A DNA stretch of 64,000 bases from the NCBI RefSeq assembly GCF_052180255.1, contig NZ_CP197466.1, positions 3,782,001-3,846,000 on the forward strand, read 5' to 3'. The position numbers were made by a program, and so were the translations under genes. The stretch comes from Paenibacillus_AM sp052180255 (lineage in GTDB: Bacteria; Bacillota; Bacilli; Paenibacillales; NBRC-103111). The notes under the pieces are model-generated. The model saw nothing but the letters and a program-made list of their open reading frames with translations. It was not told the origin of the DNA and searched no databases. This document shows, piece after piece, positions 43,584 to 52,931 of this stretch (the stretch's first letter is position 1; every line of letters begins with the position of its first letter).

Positions 43584-43601
43584 CACCTGACTACGTTTCC
43601 T

Positions 43602-43630
43602 ATTATACCTAATAATGAGAGAGGAAGCAA
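43602..43630 (-). promoter_or_regulatory. Promoter of the cggR-gapA operon
   Basis: TTGCTT (43625-43630), a 17-base spacer and TATAAT (43602-43607) on the minus strand. The predicted start near 43,595 places the CggR operator at about +12 to +46. Confidence 0.82.
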
Positions 43631-43754
43631 CTGTCGTATGACGCTTTTTTACCACATATGGTTATAGGCTTTCAAAAGATCCTCGATTTTATTCTGCACC
43701 CTTGATTTTTTCTGTACGTTATCCTATAATTACTCTTGCTGTCACTTATAATTT

Positions 43755-43826
43755 GCGCCCGTGGTCCAATGGATATGACGTAGGCCTCCGGAGCCTGAGA
43801 TCGAGGTTCGATCCCTCGCGGGCGCG
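43755..43826 (+). tRNA. tRNA-Arg (anticodon CCG)
   Basis: A full cloverleaf can be drawn: acceptor GCGCCCG with CGGGCGC, D-arm with AATGG, anticodon stem TAGGC / GCCTG around loop CTCCGGA (anticodon CCG) and T-arm GAGGTTCGATCCCTC. CCA is not encoded. It reads CGG codons. Confidence 0.95.
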
Positions 43827-43843
43827 TATATTTACAAGAACCA

Positions 43844-43871
43844 AGCTCCTTCATTTAGAAGGAGCTTTTTT
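43844..43871 (+). terminator. Terminator after tRNA-Arg
   Basis: A perfect 9-bp stem AGCTCCTTC / GAAGGAGCT with loop ATTTA and six T. Confidence 0.9.
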
Positions 43872-43908
43872 AATGGATATCGAATTATATATCATTACCC
43901 TGATGTTG

Positions 43909-43936
43909 TTTGACCTTTGTTGACCTTTAGTATAAT
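43909..43936 (+). promoter_or_regulatory. CtsR-like operator and -10 box of clpP
   Basis: TTTGACC-3-GTTGACC (43909-43925) is the direct heptad repeat of CtsR sites on the non-coding orientation, with one mismatch. TATAAT (43931-43936) follows. Stress induction of clpP by loss of CtsR is therefore likely. Confidence 0.75.
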
Positions 43937-44018
43937 TTCAGGTATGATAACAGAAACAGTATAATATTAATGAAGCCGCGCGTAACGCACGCTCTGCTAA
44001 TTTAAGGAGGTCAAGATT

Positions 44019-44603
44019 ATGAGTGGTTTTATTCCAATGGTAGTTGAGCCAGATGCAAGAGGCGAACGTTCGTATGACATTTACTCACGTCTGCTGAAAG
44101 ATCGTATTATTTTTCTAGGATCACAAGTCAATGATCAAGTCGCAAACTCCATCATTGCACAGATGTTGTTCTTGGCAGCACAAGATCCGGATAAAGACAT
44201 CTCGCTATACATTAACTCCCCTGGTGGTTCCATCACTTCCGGGATGGCGATATTTGATACCATGCAGTACATTAAGCCTGATGTATCTACGATTTGCGTA
44301 GGGATGGCTGCTTCCATGGGTGCTTTCTTGCTTGCTGCTGGTGCGAAGGGTAAACGTTTTGCACTTCCGAATGCAGAAGTCATGATTCACCAACCACTTG
44401 GTGGTGCTGAGGGTCAAGCTTCAGATATTCAAATTCGTGCGAATCGTATCATTAAATTACGCGAAAAGCTGAATGGCATTTTAGCAGAACGCTCTGGACA
44501 ACCTATCGAAAAAGTTGATCGCGACACAGACCGTGACTACTTTATGACGGCAGCTGAAGCGATGGAATACGGTTTAATCGATAAAGTAATCGAGAAATTG
44601 TAA
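44019..44603 (+). CDS. clpP: ATP-dependent Clp protease proteolytic subunit
   Basis: 194 residues. The catalytic Ser is in GMAASMGAFLLAAG (near 97), His in MIHQPLGGAEGQ (near 122) and Asp in the C-terminal DRDTDRDYF (near 171). It forms the double-heptamer chamber used by ClpX and ClpC. It starts after AAGGAGG. A CtsR-like site lies in its promoter. It degrades misfolded and tmRNA-tagged proteins. Confidence 0.98.
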   Translation: MSGFIPMVVEPDARGERSYDIYSRLLKDRIIFLGSQVNDQVANSIIAQMLFLAAQDPDKDISLYINSPGGSITSGMAIFDTMQYIKPDVSTICVGMAASMGAFLLAAGAKGKRFALPNAEVMIHQPLGGAEGQASDIQIRANRIIKLREKLNGILAERSGQPIEKVDRDTDRDYFMTAAEAMEYGLIDKVIEKL

Positions 44604-44633
44604 TCCGCTCCACAACCCCATAAAAAACATAAA

Positions 44634-44659
44634 AAAGCCGCTGATTCCTCAGCGGCTTT
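44634..44659. terminator. Bidirectional terminator between clpP and crh
   Basis: A perfect 11-bp stem AAAGCCGCTGA / TCAGCGGCTTT with loop TTCC, between two convergent genes. Confidence 0.88.
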
Positions 44660-44673
44660 ATTGTTGATTCCTC

Positions 44674-44943
44674 TTATTGATTATCCAGTTCCTCTTTGCT
44701 TACTAAAGTAGCAAGAGCTGTTACAGCTTGATCAGCATCAGAACCTTCAGCGGAGATCGTAACTTCAGTTCCAGTGGAAATTGCCAAACTCATGATACCC
44801 ATGATACTTTTGGCATTCACTTTCTTCTCATCCTTCTCAACAAAAATTTCAGATGAGAACTTATTCGCTTCCTGAACGAATAATGCGGCAGGTCTTGCAT
44901 GAAGACCGGTCTTTAATTTCACAACGACTGGGCGTCTTGACAT
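44674..44943 (-). CDS. crh: HPr-like phosphocarrier at the crh locus
   Basis: 89 residues of the HPr fold. Sequence and position (after whiA, yvcK, rapZ) match Crh, which with HPr acts as CcpA corepressor when phosphorylated on Ser46 (KSIMGIMSL). B. subtilis Crh has Gln at position 15, but here the loop reads TGLHARPA with His15, the residue phosphorylated by enzyme I. It may therefore still take part in sugar transport. An ordinary HPr in the crh place is the alternative. Confidence 0.85.
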   Translation of the reverse strand: MSRRPVVVKLKTGLHARPAALFVQEANKFSSEIFVEKDEKKVNAKSIMGIMSLAISTGTEVTISAEGSDADQAVTALATLVSKEELDNQ

Positions 44944-45075
44944 CGAACCAATTCCCCCTTTTTCTCTACAAATTTATTATACAAATTTTACCATTGTAAC
45001 CAAAAGAAAACGCACTCATTTAACATTAGTATACCATTTCATCAACAATTACACTACATAAATATACGAACAGCC

Positions 45076-46008
45076 TTATTTAATCCCACGAATTCGATCA
45101 GCAAGCTCATCCAGCTTACGCAGACGATGATTGACACCTGACTTACTTACTTGACCTTTGAGCAAGTCCCCTACCTCTTTGAGATTAATATCGGGGTTTT
45201 GTAAGCGAACCTCTGCAACTTCACGCAGCTTTTCAGGCAAAGTATCTAAACCAAGTTCTTTATCAATGAGCCGTATGTTATCGATTTGGCGCACTGCTGC
45301 GCCTATCGTTTTATTCAAATTCGCTGTTTCACAATTTACAATTCGGTTCACAGAGTTACGCATATCCTTCATAATCCGCACATCTTCAAATCGCAAGAGC
45401 GCTTGGTGTGCGCCTATTATCGAGAGAAATTCAATAATTTTCTCGCCTTCTTTGATATAAAGCACAAACCCTTTTTTCCGTTCGATAAATCGTGCATTGA
45501 GATCAAACTTATTCGCTAAATCTGTTAATTCGCCACAATGTTCTTCATACATGGAGGAAATCTCCAAATGATAGGATGACCCTTCTGGATTATTAACAGA
45601 CCCACCCGCTAAGAACGCACCTCGTAAGTATGAGCGTTTGCAGCAATTCCCACGAATAATACTATTATCAATCCCATCTGTAAAAAGAAACCCTTCTGAT
45701 ACAATGTACAACTCCTTCAATAATTCCTGAACGCCATTAGGAACACGAACGATATAGACATTGTTTTTCTTTAGTCGCATCTTTTTACGGACAAGTAATT
45801 CAGTATGCAAACCATACAACTTCTTTAAAAGTGAGTAAATTCTACGAGCAATCGCGGCATTTTCTGTAGAAATATCAAGAATAATTTTTTGATTCGTGAT
45901 CTGCACAGAACCATTCATACGAATAAGCGCTGAAAGCTCTGCTTTCTCGCAGCAAGCATCACTCTCGATGAGCGTTAGCTCTTTTTTCGTTTGAGCCGCA
46001 AAGGACAT
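45076..46008 (-). CDS. whiA: DNA-binding protein WhiA
   Basis: 310 residues. The N-terminal half has the degenerate LAGLIDADG fold (LRGAFLAGGSVNNPEGSSYH). The C-terminal helix-turn-helix is VGDLLKGQVSKSGVNHRLRK. It influences chromosome segregation and cell division in Bacilli. Start ATG at 46,008 follows AGAGGTGAG; a GTG three codons upstream overlaps yvcK. It is directly downstream of yvcK. Confidence 0.95.
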   Translation of the reverse strand: MSFAAQTKKELTLIESDACCEKAELSALIRMNGSVQITNQKIILDISTENAAIARRIYSLLKKLYGLHTELLVRKKMRLKKNNVYIVRVPNGVQELLKELYIVSEGFLFTDGIDNSIIRGNCCKRSYLRGAFLAGGSVNNPEGSSYHLEISSMYEEHCGELTDLANKFDLNARFIERKKGFVLYIKEGEKIIEFLSIIGAHQALLRFEDVRIMKDMRNSVNRIVNCETANLNKTIGAAVRQIDNIRLIDKELGLDTLPEKLREVAEVRLQNPDINLKEVGDLLKGQVSKSGVNHRLRKLDELADRIRGIK

Positions 46009-46013
46009 CCTTC

Positions 46014-47003
46014 TCACCTCTTTCTTAACATCCAGCTTTCCACAATGTGATAAATATGATCACTGAGCTTAGCAGCATCATGACGCAGATAAGTACGGAA
46101 CATGACAAGCCGATCGGCAATCACTTCATAGCCCCGTTTTTTTACTTCCTCTAAGTCGAGATGAACCGCTTTTGCTCCTTTTTCAGCATACTTATCTTGC
46201 ACTTGTGCAGGAATCTCACCATTATTCACGATCACATAATCAAATAGATGATGCCCCACATGCGCATGAACTGCAGCAAGATGATCGCTGACCGAGTAAT
46301 TATCGGTTTCACCTGGCTGTGTCATCACGTTGCAAATGAACATTTTGACCGCATTCGACTTTAAAATTTCTTCAGCTACATGCGGAACGAGTAAATTTGG
46401 CAATATACTTGTGTATAGAGAACCAGGCCCGCACAATATCGCATCTGCCTCTCGAATCGCTTGAAGTGCCTCCGGTAAAGGCTGCACATCAGATGGTTCA
46501 AGAAAGACACGTTTAATCCGACTACGCGCTTCTGGAATTTTGGACTCACCCACTACAAAGGATCCATCTTCCATTTCTGCCTTGAGAATAATCGCCTGAT
46601 TCGCCGTTGGCAGCACACGTCCGCGAACAGCAAACACACGAGACATTTCTTTAATGCCCGTTACAAAATCCCCGGTAATATCTTTCATAGCAGCTAATAT
46701 TAAATTGCCGAGCGAATGACCCGCAAGACCCGTTCCCTCACGAAAACGATATTGCAGCATCAGCGAAAGCAGTGGCTCTACATCAGCAAGAGCTGTGAGC
46801 ACATTTCGAATATCACCCGGAGGAGGCATACCTAATTCTGACCGCAATACGCCTGAACTTCCCCCGTCATCAGCGACAGTTACAATTGCTGTAATATCGA
46901 GTGGTTTTTCTTTTAAACCACGCAGCATAACAGACAAACCTGTTCCACCGCCAAATACGACGATCTTGGGTCTAGGCATTGGCCCGTAGCCCGTACTTGA
47001 CAT
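46014..47003 (-). CDS. yvcK: YvcK/MgfK-family protein, UDP-sugar-binding carbon-metabolism and morphology factor
   Basis: 329 residues. KIVVFGGGTGLSVMLRGLK opens a CofD-like Rossmann fold; LRSELGMPPPGDIRNVL and GHSLGNLIL line the nucleotide-sugar site. In B. subtilis it is needed for growth on gluconeogenic substrates and for cell shape. Start MSSTGYGPMPRPK follows GAGGGTG. It lies between rapZ and whiA. Confidence 0.93.
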   Translation of the reverse strand: MSSTGYGPMPRPKIVVFGGGTGLSVMLRGLKEKPLDITAIVTVADDGGSSGVLRSELGMPPPGDIRNVLTALADVEPLLSLMLQYRFREGTGLAGHSLGNLILAAMKDITGDFVTGIKEMSRVFAVRGRVLPTANQAIILKAEMEDGSFVVGESKIPEARSRIKRVFLEPSDVQPLPEALQAIREADAILCGPGSLYTSILPNLLVPHVAEEILKSNAVKMFICNVMTQPGETDNYSVSDHLAAVHAHVGHHLFDYVIVNNGEIPAQVQDKYAEKGAKAVHLDLEEVKKRGYEVIADRLVMFRTYLRHDAAKLSDHIYHIVESWMLRKR

Positions 47004-47016
47004 AAGTTTCACCCTC

Positions 47017-47904
47017 TTATTGACGATCCCGTTCCGCATCACGATGACTTACTCTTACAACTTCTGTCTCTGAGGAGCTTAGCATCTTACCTAAGTATTC
47101 TGCAATTGCTACAGAGCGATGCTTACCACCCGTACAGCCAATACCAACAACAACTTGGCTCTTGCCTTCTTTTTTATACTGTGGCACCAGAAATTGTAGC
47201 ATATCTAGAAGTTTCGCTAAAAACTCCTGCGTTTCATTCCACTTCATGACATAATCATATACTTCTGCATTCTGACCTGTTTGTGGACGAAGCGTGTCAA
47301 CATAATGTGGATTAGGTAAGAAGCGTACATCGAATATTAGATCCGCATCAATGGGTACTCCGAATTTAAAACCAAAAGAGATGACATTTATGGATATGCG
47401 ATTCGCATCTAGATTGGTGAATCGCGAGAAAATACTTTGCTTCAGTTGAGCAGGTTTTAATGAGCTCGTATCAATCACTTGGCTTGCTAAACCTTTTAGT
47501 TCTTCTAGCAGCTTCCGTTCGGCATGAATTCCATCAAGGGGCAATCCGTCTTTTGCAAGCGGATGACGACGACGTGTCTCTTTATAGCGCTGAACTAGCG
47601 TAGCGTCCGTTGCATCAAGGAACAAGATTTCATACGTAATGGTGTAATTTTCACGCACGGTGCGTAAAGATTCGTGTAATGCTGTGAAGAACTCTCTGCC
47701 CCTTAAATCGATAACAAGCGCCACTTTACCAATTTTACCTTGCGATTGTTCAATTAATTCTGCAAATTTCGGTATTAGCACAGGGGGCAAGTTATCTACG
47801 CAAAAGAAACCAAGGTCTTCAAAGCATTGAACAGCAATTGTTTTCCCTGCTCCAGACATCCCCGTGATGATAACAAGTTTGGCAATCGTGGATGCGTTGT
47901 CCAT
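47017..47904 (-). CDS. rapZ: RapZ-family nucleotide-binding protein (YvcJ)
   Basis: 295 residues. Walker A is ITGMSGAGKT near residue 13; the C-terminal domain contains FLPNPHYVDTLRPQTG and GIGCTGGKHRSVAIAEYL. The B. subtilis homologue YvcJ binds and hydrolyses GTP and affects competence; in E. coli RapZ regulates glmS through small RNAs. It is first in the conserved rapZ-yvcK-whiA-crh group. Confidence 0.95.
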   Translation of the reverse strand: MDNASTIAKLVIITGMSGAGKTIAVQCFEDLGFFCVDNLPPVLIPKFAELIEQSQGKIGKVALVIDLRGREFFTALHESLRTVRENYTITYEILFLDATDATLVQRYKETRRRHPLAKDGLPLDGIHAERKLLEELKGLASQVIDTSSLKPAQLKQSIFSRFTNLDANRISINVISFGFKFGVPIDADLIFDVRFLPNPHYVDTLRPQTGQNAEVYDYVMKWNETQEFLAKLLDMLQFLVPQYKKEGKSQVVVGIGCTGGKHRSVAIAEYLGKMLSSSETEVVRVSHRDAERDRQ

Positions 47905-47947
47905 GGTTTAACCCTCTCCCGTTAGGTCAGACACAATCGACCTGTTT

Positions 47948-48895
47948 CTAGAATAAATTCAAACCTGCCGCGCCAATTGCGCCAGCATCATTACCAAGCG
48001 TTGCAGCGACAATATCTACATCTGCCTTAAGTGGAGCAGGTGCATATTTCTCAAACGTCTGTCTGACTGGTTCGAACAAAAGTTCACCGGCATGAGATAC
48101 ACCGCCACCAATAATAAACCGTTCAGGATTAATAACAGCAGCTAGATGCGCCATTGAACGACCTAAATAGTAAGCAGCACGATTGACGATGCGAAGAGCA
48201 GCTTCATCTTGCGCACGCGCAGCTTCAAAAACGTCCTTCGCACTAATTTTAGGCAGTAGGGCAAGGCTTGTATGTTCACCGCGTTCAACTGCATTCGTGG
48301 CCATTCTTACAATTCCAGTTGCAGATGATACGGTCTCTAAACAACCGAACTGACCACAATTACATTGGATCGCCTCCATATCAGGAACCACACTCATATG
48401 ACCCAGCTCGCCAGCCATCCCTTTGAATCCTTGATAAATACGACCATTAAGAACAATGCCGCCACCGACACCTGTACCTAGCGTGTAGCACACAAGGTTG
48501 GAAATTCCTTTACCTGCTCCACCCCACGCCTCACCAAGTGCAGCAACGTTCGCATCATTATCTATTTTTACAGTTTTACCTAACTTCTCTTCTAAACTTT
48601 GTTTAACAGGGACATCGCGCCAACCTAGATTTGCTGACAATTCTACAATCCCTTCACGAATATTGAGGAAACCTGCAATCCCAGCTCCAACTCCAGCAAC
48701 TTGCTCCCAAGGATATCCCGCTTCTTCAACAGCCTTCCTGCAGTAATCTGCAATTCGTTCCAGCACGGCTTCTGTGCCTTCTTCAGCTGCTGTCGGTCCT
48801 TCATACTTATGGAGCAATTGACCTTGTTCATCGCAAAGGCCTACTTTAATACTCGTTCCACCGAGATCAACGCCAACGTAAATCTGATTAGCCAT
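47948..48895 (-). CDS. glcK: ROK-family glucokinase
   Basis: 315 residues. VGVDLGGTSIKVGL is the ATP-binding phosphate motif; LGTGVGGGIVLNGR and the zinc-binding CNCGQFGCLETV are the ROK signatures. It phosphorylates intracellular glucose to glucose-6-phosphate. It is 43 bases upstream of rapZ on the same strand. Confidence 0.94.
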   Translation of the reverse strand: MANQIYVGVDLGGTSIKVGLCDEQGQLLHKYEGPTAAEEGTEAVLERIADYCRKAVEEAGYPWEQVAGVGAGIAGFLNIREGIVELSANLGWRDVPVKQSLEEKLGKTVKIDNDANVAALGEAWGGAGKGISNLVCYTLGTGVGGGIVLNGRIYQGFKGMAGELGHMSVVPDMEAIQCNCGQFGCLETVSSATGIVRMATNAVERGEHTSLALLPKISAKDVFEAARAQDEAALRIVNRAAYYLGRSMAHLAAVINPERFIIGGGVSHAGELLFEPVRQTFEKYAPAPLKADVDIVAATLGNDAGAIGAAGLNLF

Positions 48896-49019
48896 CTAAT
48901 GTCACCTCAAAGAAATGTTATGTTCAAAATAATCCGGGCACCCCTTACACAGTTCAACTATAAGCCAACCCTGTGTCAAGGTCAAGGACATCCAAATGTG
49001 ATCAATTTGCTATATAAAA

Positions 49020-49046
49020 AACGTGGAGCACCATCACATCCACGTT
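49020..49046 (-). terminator. Terminator of trxB
   Basis: An 8-bp stem AACGTGGA / TCCACGTT with an 11-nt loop and an A-run on the left, downstream of trxB on the minus strand. Confidence 0.75.
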
Positions 49047-49068
49047 CTGAATAAACGATATTTCGATC

Positions 49069-49986
49069 TTATGCTTCAAGGAATCTTTCGCAATCAAGTG
49101 CTGCCATACAGCCGCTACCTGCTGCTGAAATAGCTTGACGGTATTTGGAATCTTGTACGTCACCACAAGCGAATACACCTGGAATGTTCGTTTCACTAGA
49201 ACCTGGCTTCACAACGATATAGCCGTGCTCATCCGTCGTAATTTTTCCACCCAGGAACTTCGTATTCGGCGTGTGACCGATCGCCACGAAAATACCATTT
49301 GTTTCAATTACTTCTTCTTCGCCTGTAGCATTGTTACGAACTTTAAGTCCTGTTACACTCATACCATTTGCTTCAACAGCAAGTGGTGTTTTATCCAGGG
49401 CCCAAGAAATTTTCGGATTGGAACGCGCACGGTCCTGCATAATCTTGGAAGCACGCAGTTCATTTCTACGGTTAACAAGAATAACCTCAGAAGCAAATTT
49501 CGTTAAGAAGTGTGCTTCTTCCATTGCGGAATCACCGCCGCCAACCACGATAATCTTTTTGTTACGGAAAAAGAATCCATCGCAAGTTGCACAAGTGCTC
49601 ACACCGCGACCCACATTTTCACGCTCATTCTCAATACCTAAGTATTTAGCAGAAGCACCTGTTGAAATAATAACAGTCTCAGCAACAAGCTCACCGATTC
49701 CTTCTACTTTCAATTTGAATGGACGTTCGCTGAAATCAACTTCGTTAACCCAACCTGTTTTGAACTCTGCACCAAAGCGTTCTGCTTGCTTACGCATGTT
49801 GCTCATAAGCTCAGGTCCCATGATGCCTTCAGGGAAACCAGGGAAGTTTTCCACTTCCGTTGTGGTTGTTAATTGTCCACCTGGTTCTGGTCCTTCAATA
49901 ACAAGCGGATTAAGATTAGCACGTGCCAAGTAAATAGCTGCTGTTAATCCAGCAGGACCTGTACCGATTACGATTGATTTGTACAT
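49069..49986 (-). CDS. trxB: Thioredoxin reductase
   Basis: 305 residues. FAD binding IGTGPAGLTAAIYLARA at the N-terminus, redox centre CATC near residue 133, NADPH motif GGGDSAMEEA and C-terminal GVFACGDVQD. It reduces thioredoxin with NADPH. It is downstream of a TPR-protein gene by 64 bases. Confidence 0.97.
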   Translation of the reverse strand: MYKSIVIGTGPAGLTAAIYLARANLNPLVIEGPEPGGQLTTTTEVENFPGFPEGIMGPELMSNMRKQAERFGAEFKTGWVNEVDFSERPFKLKVEGIGELVAETVIISTGASAKYLGIENERENVGRGVSTCATCDGFFFRNKKIIVVGGGDSAMEEAHFLTKFASEVILVNRRNELRASKIMQDRARSNPKISWALDKTPLAVEANGMSVTGLKVRNNATGEEEVIETNGIFVAIGHTPNTKFLGGKITTDEHGYIVVKPGSSETNIPGVFACGDVQDSKYRQAISAAGSGCMAALDCERFLEA

Positions 49987-50050
49987 AGGGTACTTCCTCC
50001 TTAAAAAGAAAAGGGTTCCTTTTCATGGTAGTTGGATTATAGATCTATAT

Positions 50051-51781
50051 CTAAAACTCCGGCCATAGAGCAGCCATTTTTTCTTTTAAGCCACAAGCCT
50101 CGTCAATTAATTTCGCATTTTTGCTTACGGTTGTAACCGTAGTGCCATATCGATCGGCGACTTCCTTATACGTAATCGCTTTGCGATGCATCTTGGCAAT
50201 CCAATATTCAAGTGCAGCTGACCAGCCCTCAATCTTCGTGATTTTTGGCGTATGAGGATACACTCTGGATAGGAAATCCACCCATAGTGTCTCCAAATCA
50301 TGCTGTTGTATCAGATCATAGTGCTTACGCATGTACTGATAAGCTTTTTCCATGACGGCCTGCCACTTTGGTTCCCATACTGGCAAATGTAAACCTAGTG
50401 AAGCATCCTTCACTTCACGTACTTTACCATCGATATGCGCTTCAATCGGACCTTCAACCCCAATTGACCGAAGGACGAATAAAGCAGCTTTTTTTACAGC
50501 ATCTTCTTCATCAGGCTCTCGTACAAATTCAAGCAATGTTTGCTTAACCTCTTTATCTCCGATGAGGCCAAACGCTTGAATCACCTGCAGCTTCGTGTTG
50601 CGATCTCCGTGGCGCAGCCCCCAGAAGAAAGAGGAACGTACTAGCGGGTCTTCTTTCAGATGTTCTGAAATACCGTCAGTCGCTTTCTCGATCATACGGA
50701 ACTGCTCTTCAAAAGGAAGATGATAATGATAATGCAGCTTCCCGAGCTTTCCTGCTTGCAACTCTTGCATTTGCAGTAAATAGAACGGAGCTACATCTGA
50801 TTTCGGATCAAGTTTCTCAGCCTGATGCCACAAGCGCTTTGCCTCTGCATAACGCCCAATGTTACTTGCAGCTACTGCTGTATAATGATAGAGGCAAGGG
50901 TCATCGTTACCCTCGCCATACTTGATTAGACGCTTAAATAATCCATAAGCTGTTGTATGATCCCCTAGAATCCCCATCGTCGTAGCTAATTTGAACATAT
51001 GATCAGGATGCATAGGCACTGTATTTTTCAACATGTGTAAAATCGTCTGAACCTCAGCTTCTTTACGTAAATGTTGACTAAAAATCGCTAAATTGCAAAG
51101 TCCATGCAAATTTCCTGGCTCAAGCTCTAACACTTCATGAATCGTATCGACAGCTTTGTCGAATTGACCCGTGTAATAGTAAGCCAATGCTAAATTGTTA
51201 CGTGCCGCTAGAAAATCAGGGTGCTTCTCTACGATCGATTCTAGTGTACGAATTGCCTCACTGAAACGTCCTGCTTCAAGAAGTTCACGAGCATGATCAT
51301 GCTCAAACAATCCTTCTCTAGACTTAATTCGAGTGACCTTTGGCGCACGTTCGAGTTCATAAGTCAGCATCTCTATCATCTCTTCTGACTCTTCAAGATA
51401 CAATCCTCTCGGATCATTCTCTAAGTACTGAATGAGTGCCTTCTCTGCCAATTCAAATCGTTCCATATTCGCATAATTATTCGCCATGTAGAAATAACAC
51501 TCGGTCGAGGCAGGATCAACCTGCTCCACGACTTGTGTTAAGACTTGATTGGATTCTTCATACTTACCCATTTCAGACAAAACACCAGCCAAATTGCAAT
51601 AATTGATTGGGTTGTCTTTTTCATATTCAACGGTCCGGCGAAAGTACTTCAATGCCTTATCATAATGATATCGATCTAAGGACTGTACAGCCCTTTCGAA
51701 AAAGAAGGTGGCATCCATGCGAACAGGTATGACATTCGCTTTGGTCGTAGCAACATTCGCGGTGACACGCTTTTTTTTCAT
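50051..51781 (-). CDS. Tetratricopeptide-repeat protein, YvcD-like
   Basis: 576 residues. At least six TPR helix pairs are visible between about residues 25 and 340 (for example ALKYFRRTVEYEKDNPINYC and AIRTLESIVEKHPDFLAARN). The C-terminal end has a helix-turn-helix-like segment YKEVADRYGTTVTTVSKNAK near residue 555. It has no signal peptide. It occupies the yvcD position upstream of trxB; the function is unknown and is probably protein scaffolding. Confidence 0.85.
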   Translation of the reverse strand: MKKKRVTANVATTKANVIPVRMDATFFFERAVQSLDRYHYDKALKYFRRTVEYEKDNPINYCNLAGVLSEMGKYEESNQVLTQVVEQVDPASTECYFYMANNYANMERFELAEKALIQYLENDPRGLYLEESEEMIEMLTYELERAPKVTRIKSREGLFEHDHARELLEAGRFSEAIRTLESIVEKHPDFLAARNNLALAYYYTGQFDKAVDTIHEVLELEPGNLHGLCNLAIFSQHLRKEAEVQTILHMLKNTVPMHPDHMFKLATTMGILGDHTTAYGLFKRLIKYGEGNDDPCLYHYTAVAASNIGRYAEAKRLWHQAEKLDPKSDVAPFYLLQMQELQAGKLGKLHYHYHLPFEEQFRMIEKATDGISEHLKEDPLVRSSFFWGLRHGDRNTKLQVIQAFGLIGDKEVKQTLLEFVREPDEEDAVKKAALFVLRSIGVEGPIEAHIDGKVREVKDASLGLHLPVWEPKWQAVMEKAYQYMRKHYDLIQQHDLETLWVDFLSRVYPHTPKITKIEGWSAALEYWIAKMHRKAITYKEVADRYGTTVTTVSKNAKLIDEACGLKEKMAALWPEF

Positions 51782-51857
51782 AACAAGGCACCTCCATCAC
51801 TTTCCAGTATACGCCTTAGTATACCATACACCATTCCCTTGTAAAATCAGCTATGTC

Positions 51858-52811
51858 TTAGATTCCGCCGTATTTAAATAACGAGGAAATGGATCCACCG
51901 TCAGAGATAATACGGATTGCATCACTTAACAGTGGTGCTACAGATAAAACTTTGAAGCGCTCTGGATGCTCCCCAGAAATTGCTAAGGAGTCCGTAATCA
52001 CGACTTCTTTAATATTCGGATGGTCCAGACGCTGTAATGCCGGTCCGGAGAAAACAGGGTGAGTGGCACATACGTATGCATCCTCAGCTCCACGTTCTTT
52101 AAGTCCTTCTACAACATTCACAATCGTCGAACCTGTATCAATCAGATCTTCAATAATAATGGGTGTACGGCCTTTTACGTCACCGATTACGTGTGTAATT
52201 ACCGATTCGTTGTGCTCAGGACGTTTCTTGATCATAATCGCGAACGGAGCGTCAAGAATGTTAGCCATTTTCTCTGCTGTCGTTGCGCGACCCGCATCTG
52301 GAGACACGATAATCGGATTTTGGATATTTTTCTTGCGGATATAATCTGTAATTAAATCTAGTGCTGTCAAATGGTCAACTGGAATATTGAAGAAAGCTTG
52401 AATTGCTGGCGCATGTAGATCGATCGTAATTAAACGATGGGATCCAGCAGCTACAAACAAATCTGCAATTAACTTCGCAGAAATCGGTTCGCGCGGAGCC
52501 GCTTTTCTTTCTTGACGGGAGTAACCATAGTAAGGAATGACCAGGTTAATTGTTCTAGCTGATGCTCTCTTCGCTGCATCCATCATAATTAACAATTCCA
52601 TCATGTGTTCGTTAATCGGATCACAGAATGTTTGTACCAAGAACACGTCACAATTCCGAATACTTTCCTCATAGCAACAGTAGATTTCGCCGCTCTTGAA
52701 ACGGGATAGTTTAATTTTACCTAGCGGTTCGCCTAATTCGTCACAAATACGTTTGGCTAGTTCAGGGTTGGAAGACCCGGAAAAGATTTTTACTTGGTTT
52801 TGGGATGTCAT
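51858..52811 (-). CDS. prs: Ribose-phosphate pyrophosphokinase
   Basis: 317 residues. The opening VKIFSGSSNPELAKRI, the DLHAPAIQAFF metal site, VSPDAGRATTAEKMA and the PRPP loop IIEDLIDTGSTI are all typical. It makes PRPP from ribose-5-phosphate and ATP. PRPP is the first substrate of the adjacent histidine operon and of purine synthesis, although prs is not normally in his operons. Confidence 0.94.
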   Translation of the reverse strand: MTSQNQVKIFSGSSNPELAKRICDELGEPLGKIKLSRFKSGEIYCCYEESIRNCDVFLVQTFCDPINEHMMELLIMMDAAKRASARTINLVIPYYGYSRQERKAAPREPISAKLIADLFVAAGSHRLITIDLHAPAIQAFFNIPVDHLTALDLITDYIRKKNIQNPIIVSPDAGRATTAEKMANILDAPFAIMIKKRPEHNESVITHVIGDVKGRTPIIIEDLIDTGSTIVNVVEGLKERGAEDAYVCATHPVFSGPALQRLDHPNIKEVVITDSLAISGEHPERFKVLSVAPLLSDAIRIISDGGSISSLFKYGGI

Positions 52812-52931
52812 GGTTACCTCCGAAAAATGGATTCCGCACGAAAAATCTCCCCAAGGGACGGGAAGACATTATTCGAGCATCGTTGTCATTTCATGTCACT
52901 TCAATTTTATTATACATGAAACTCATGTAAA

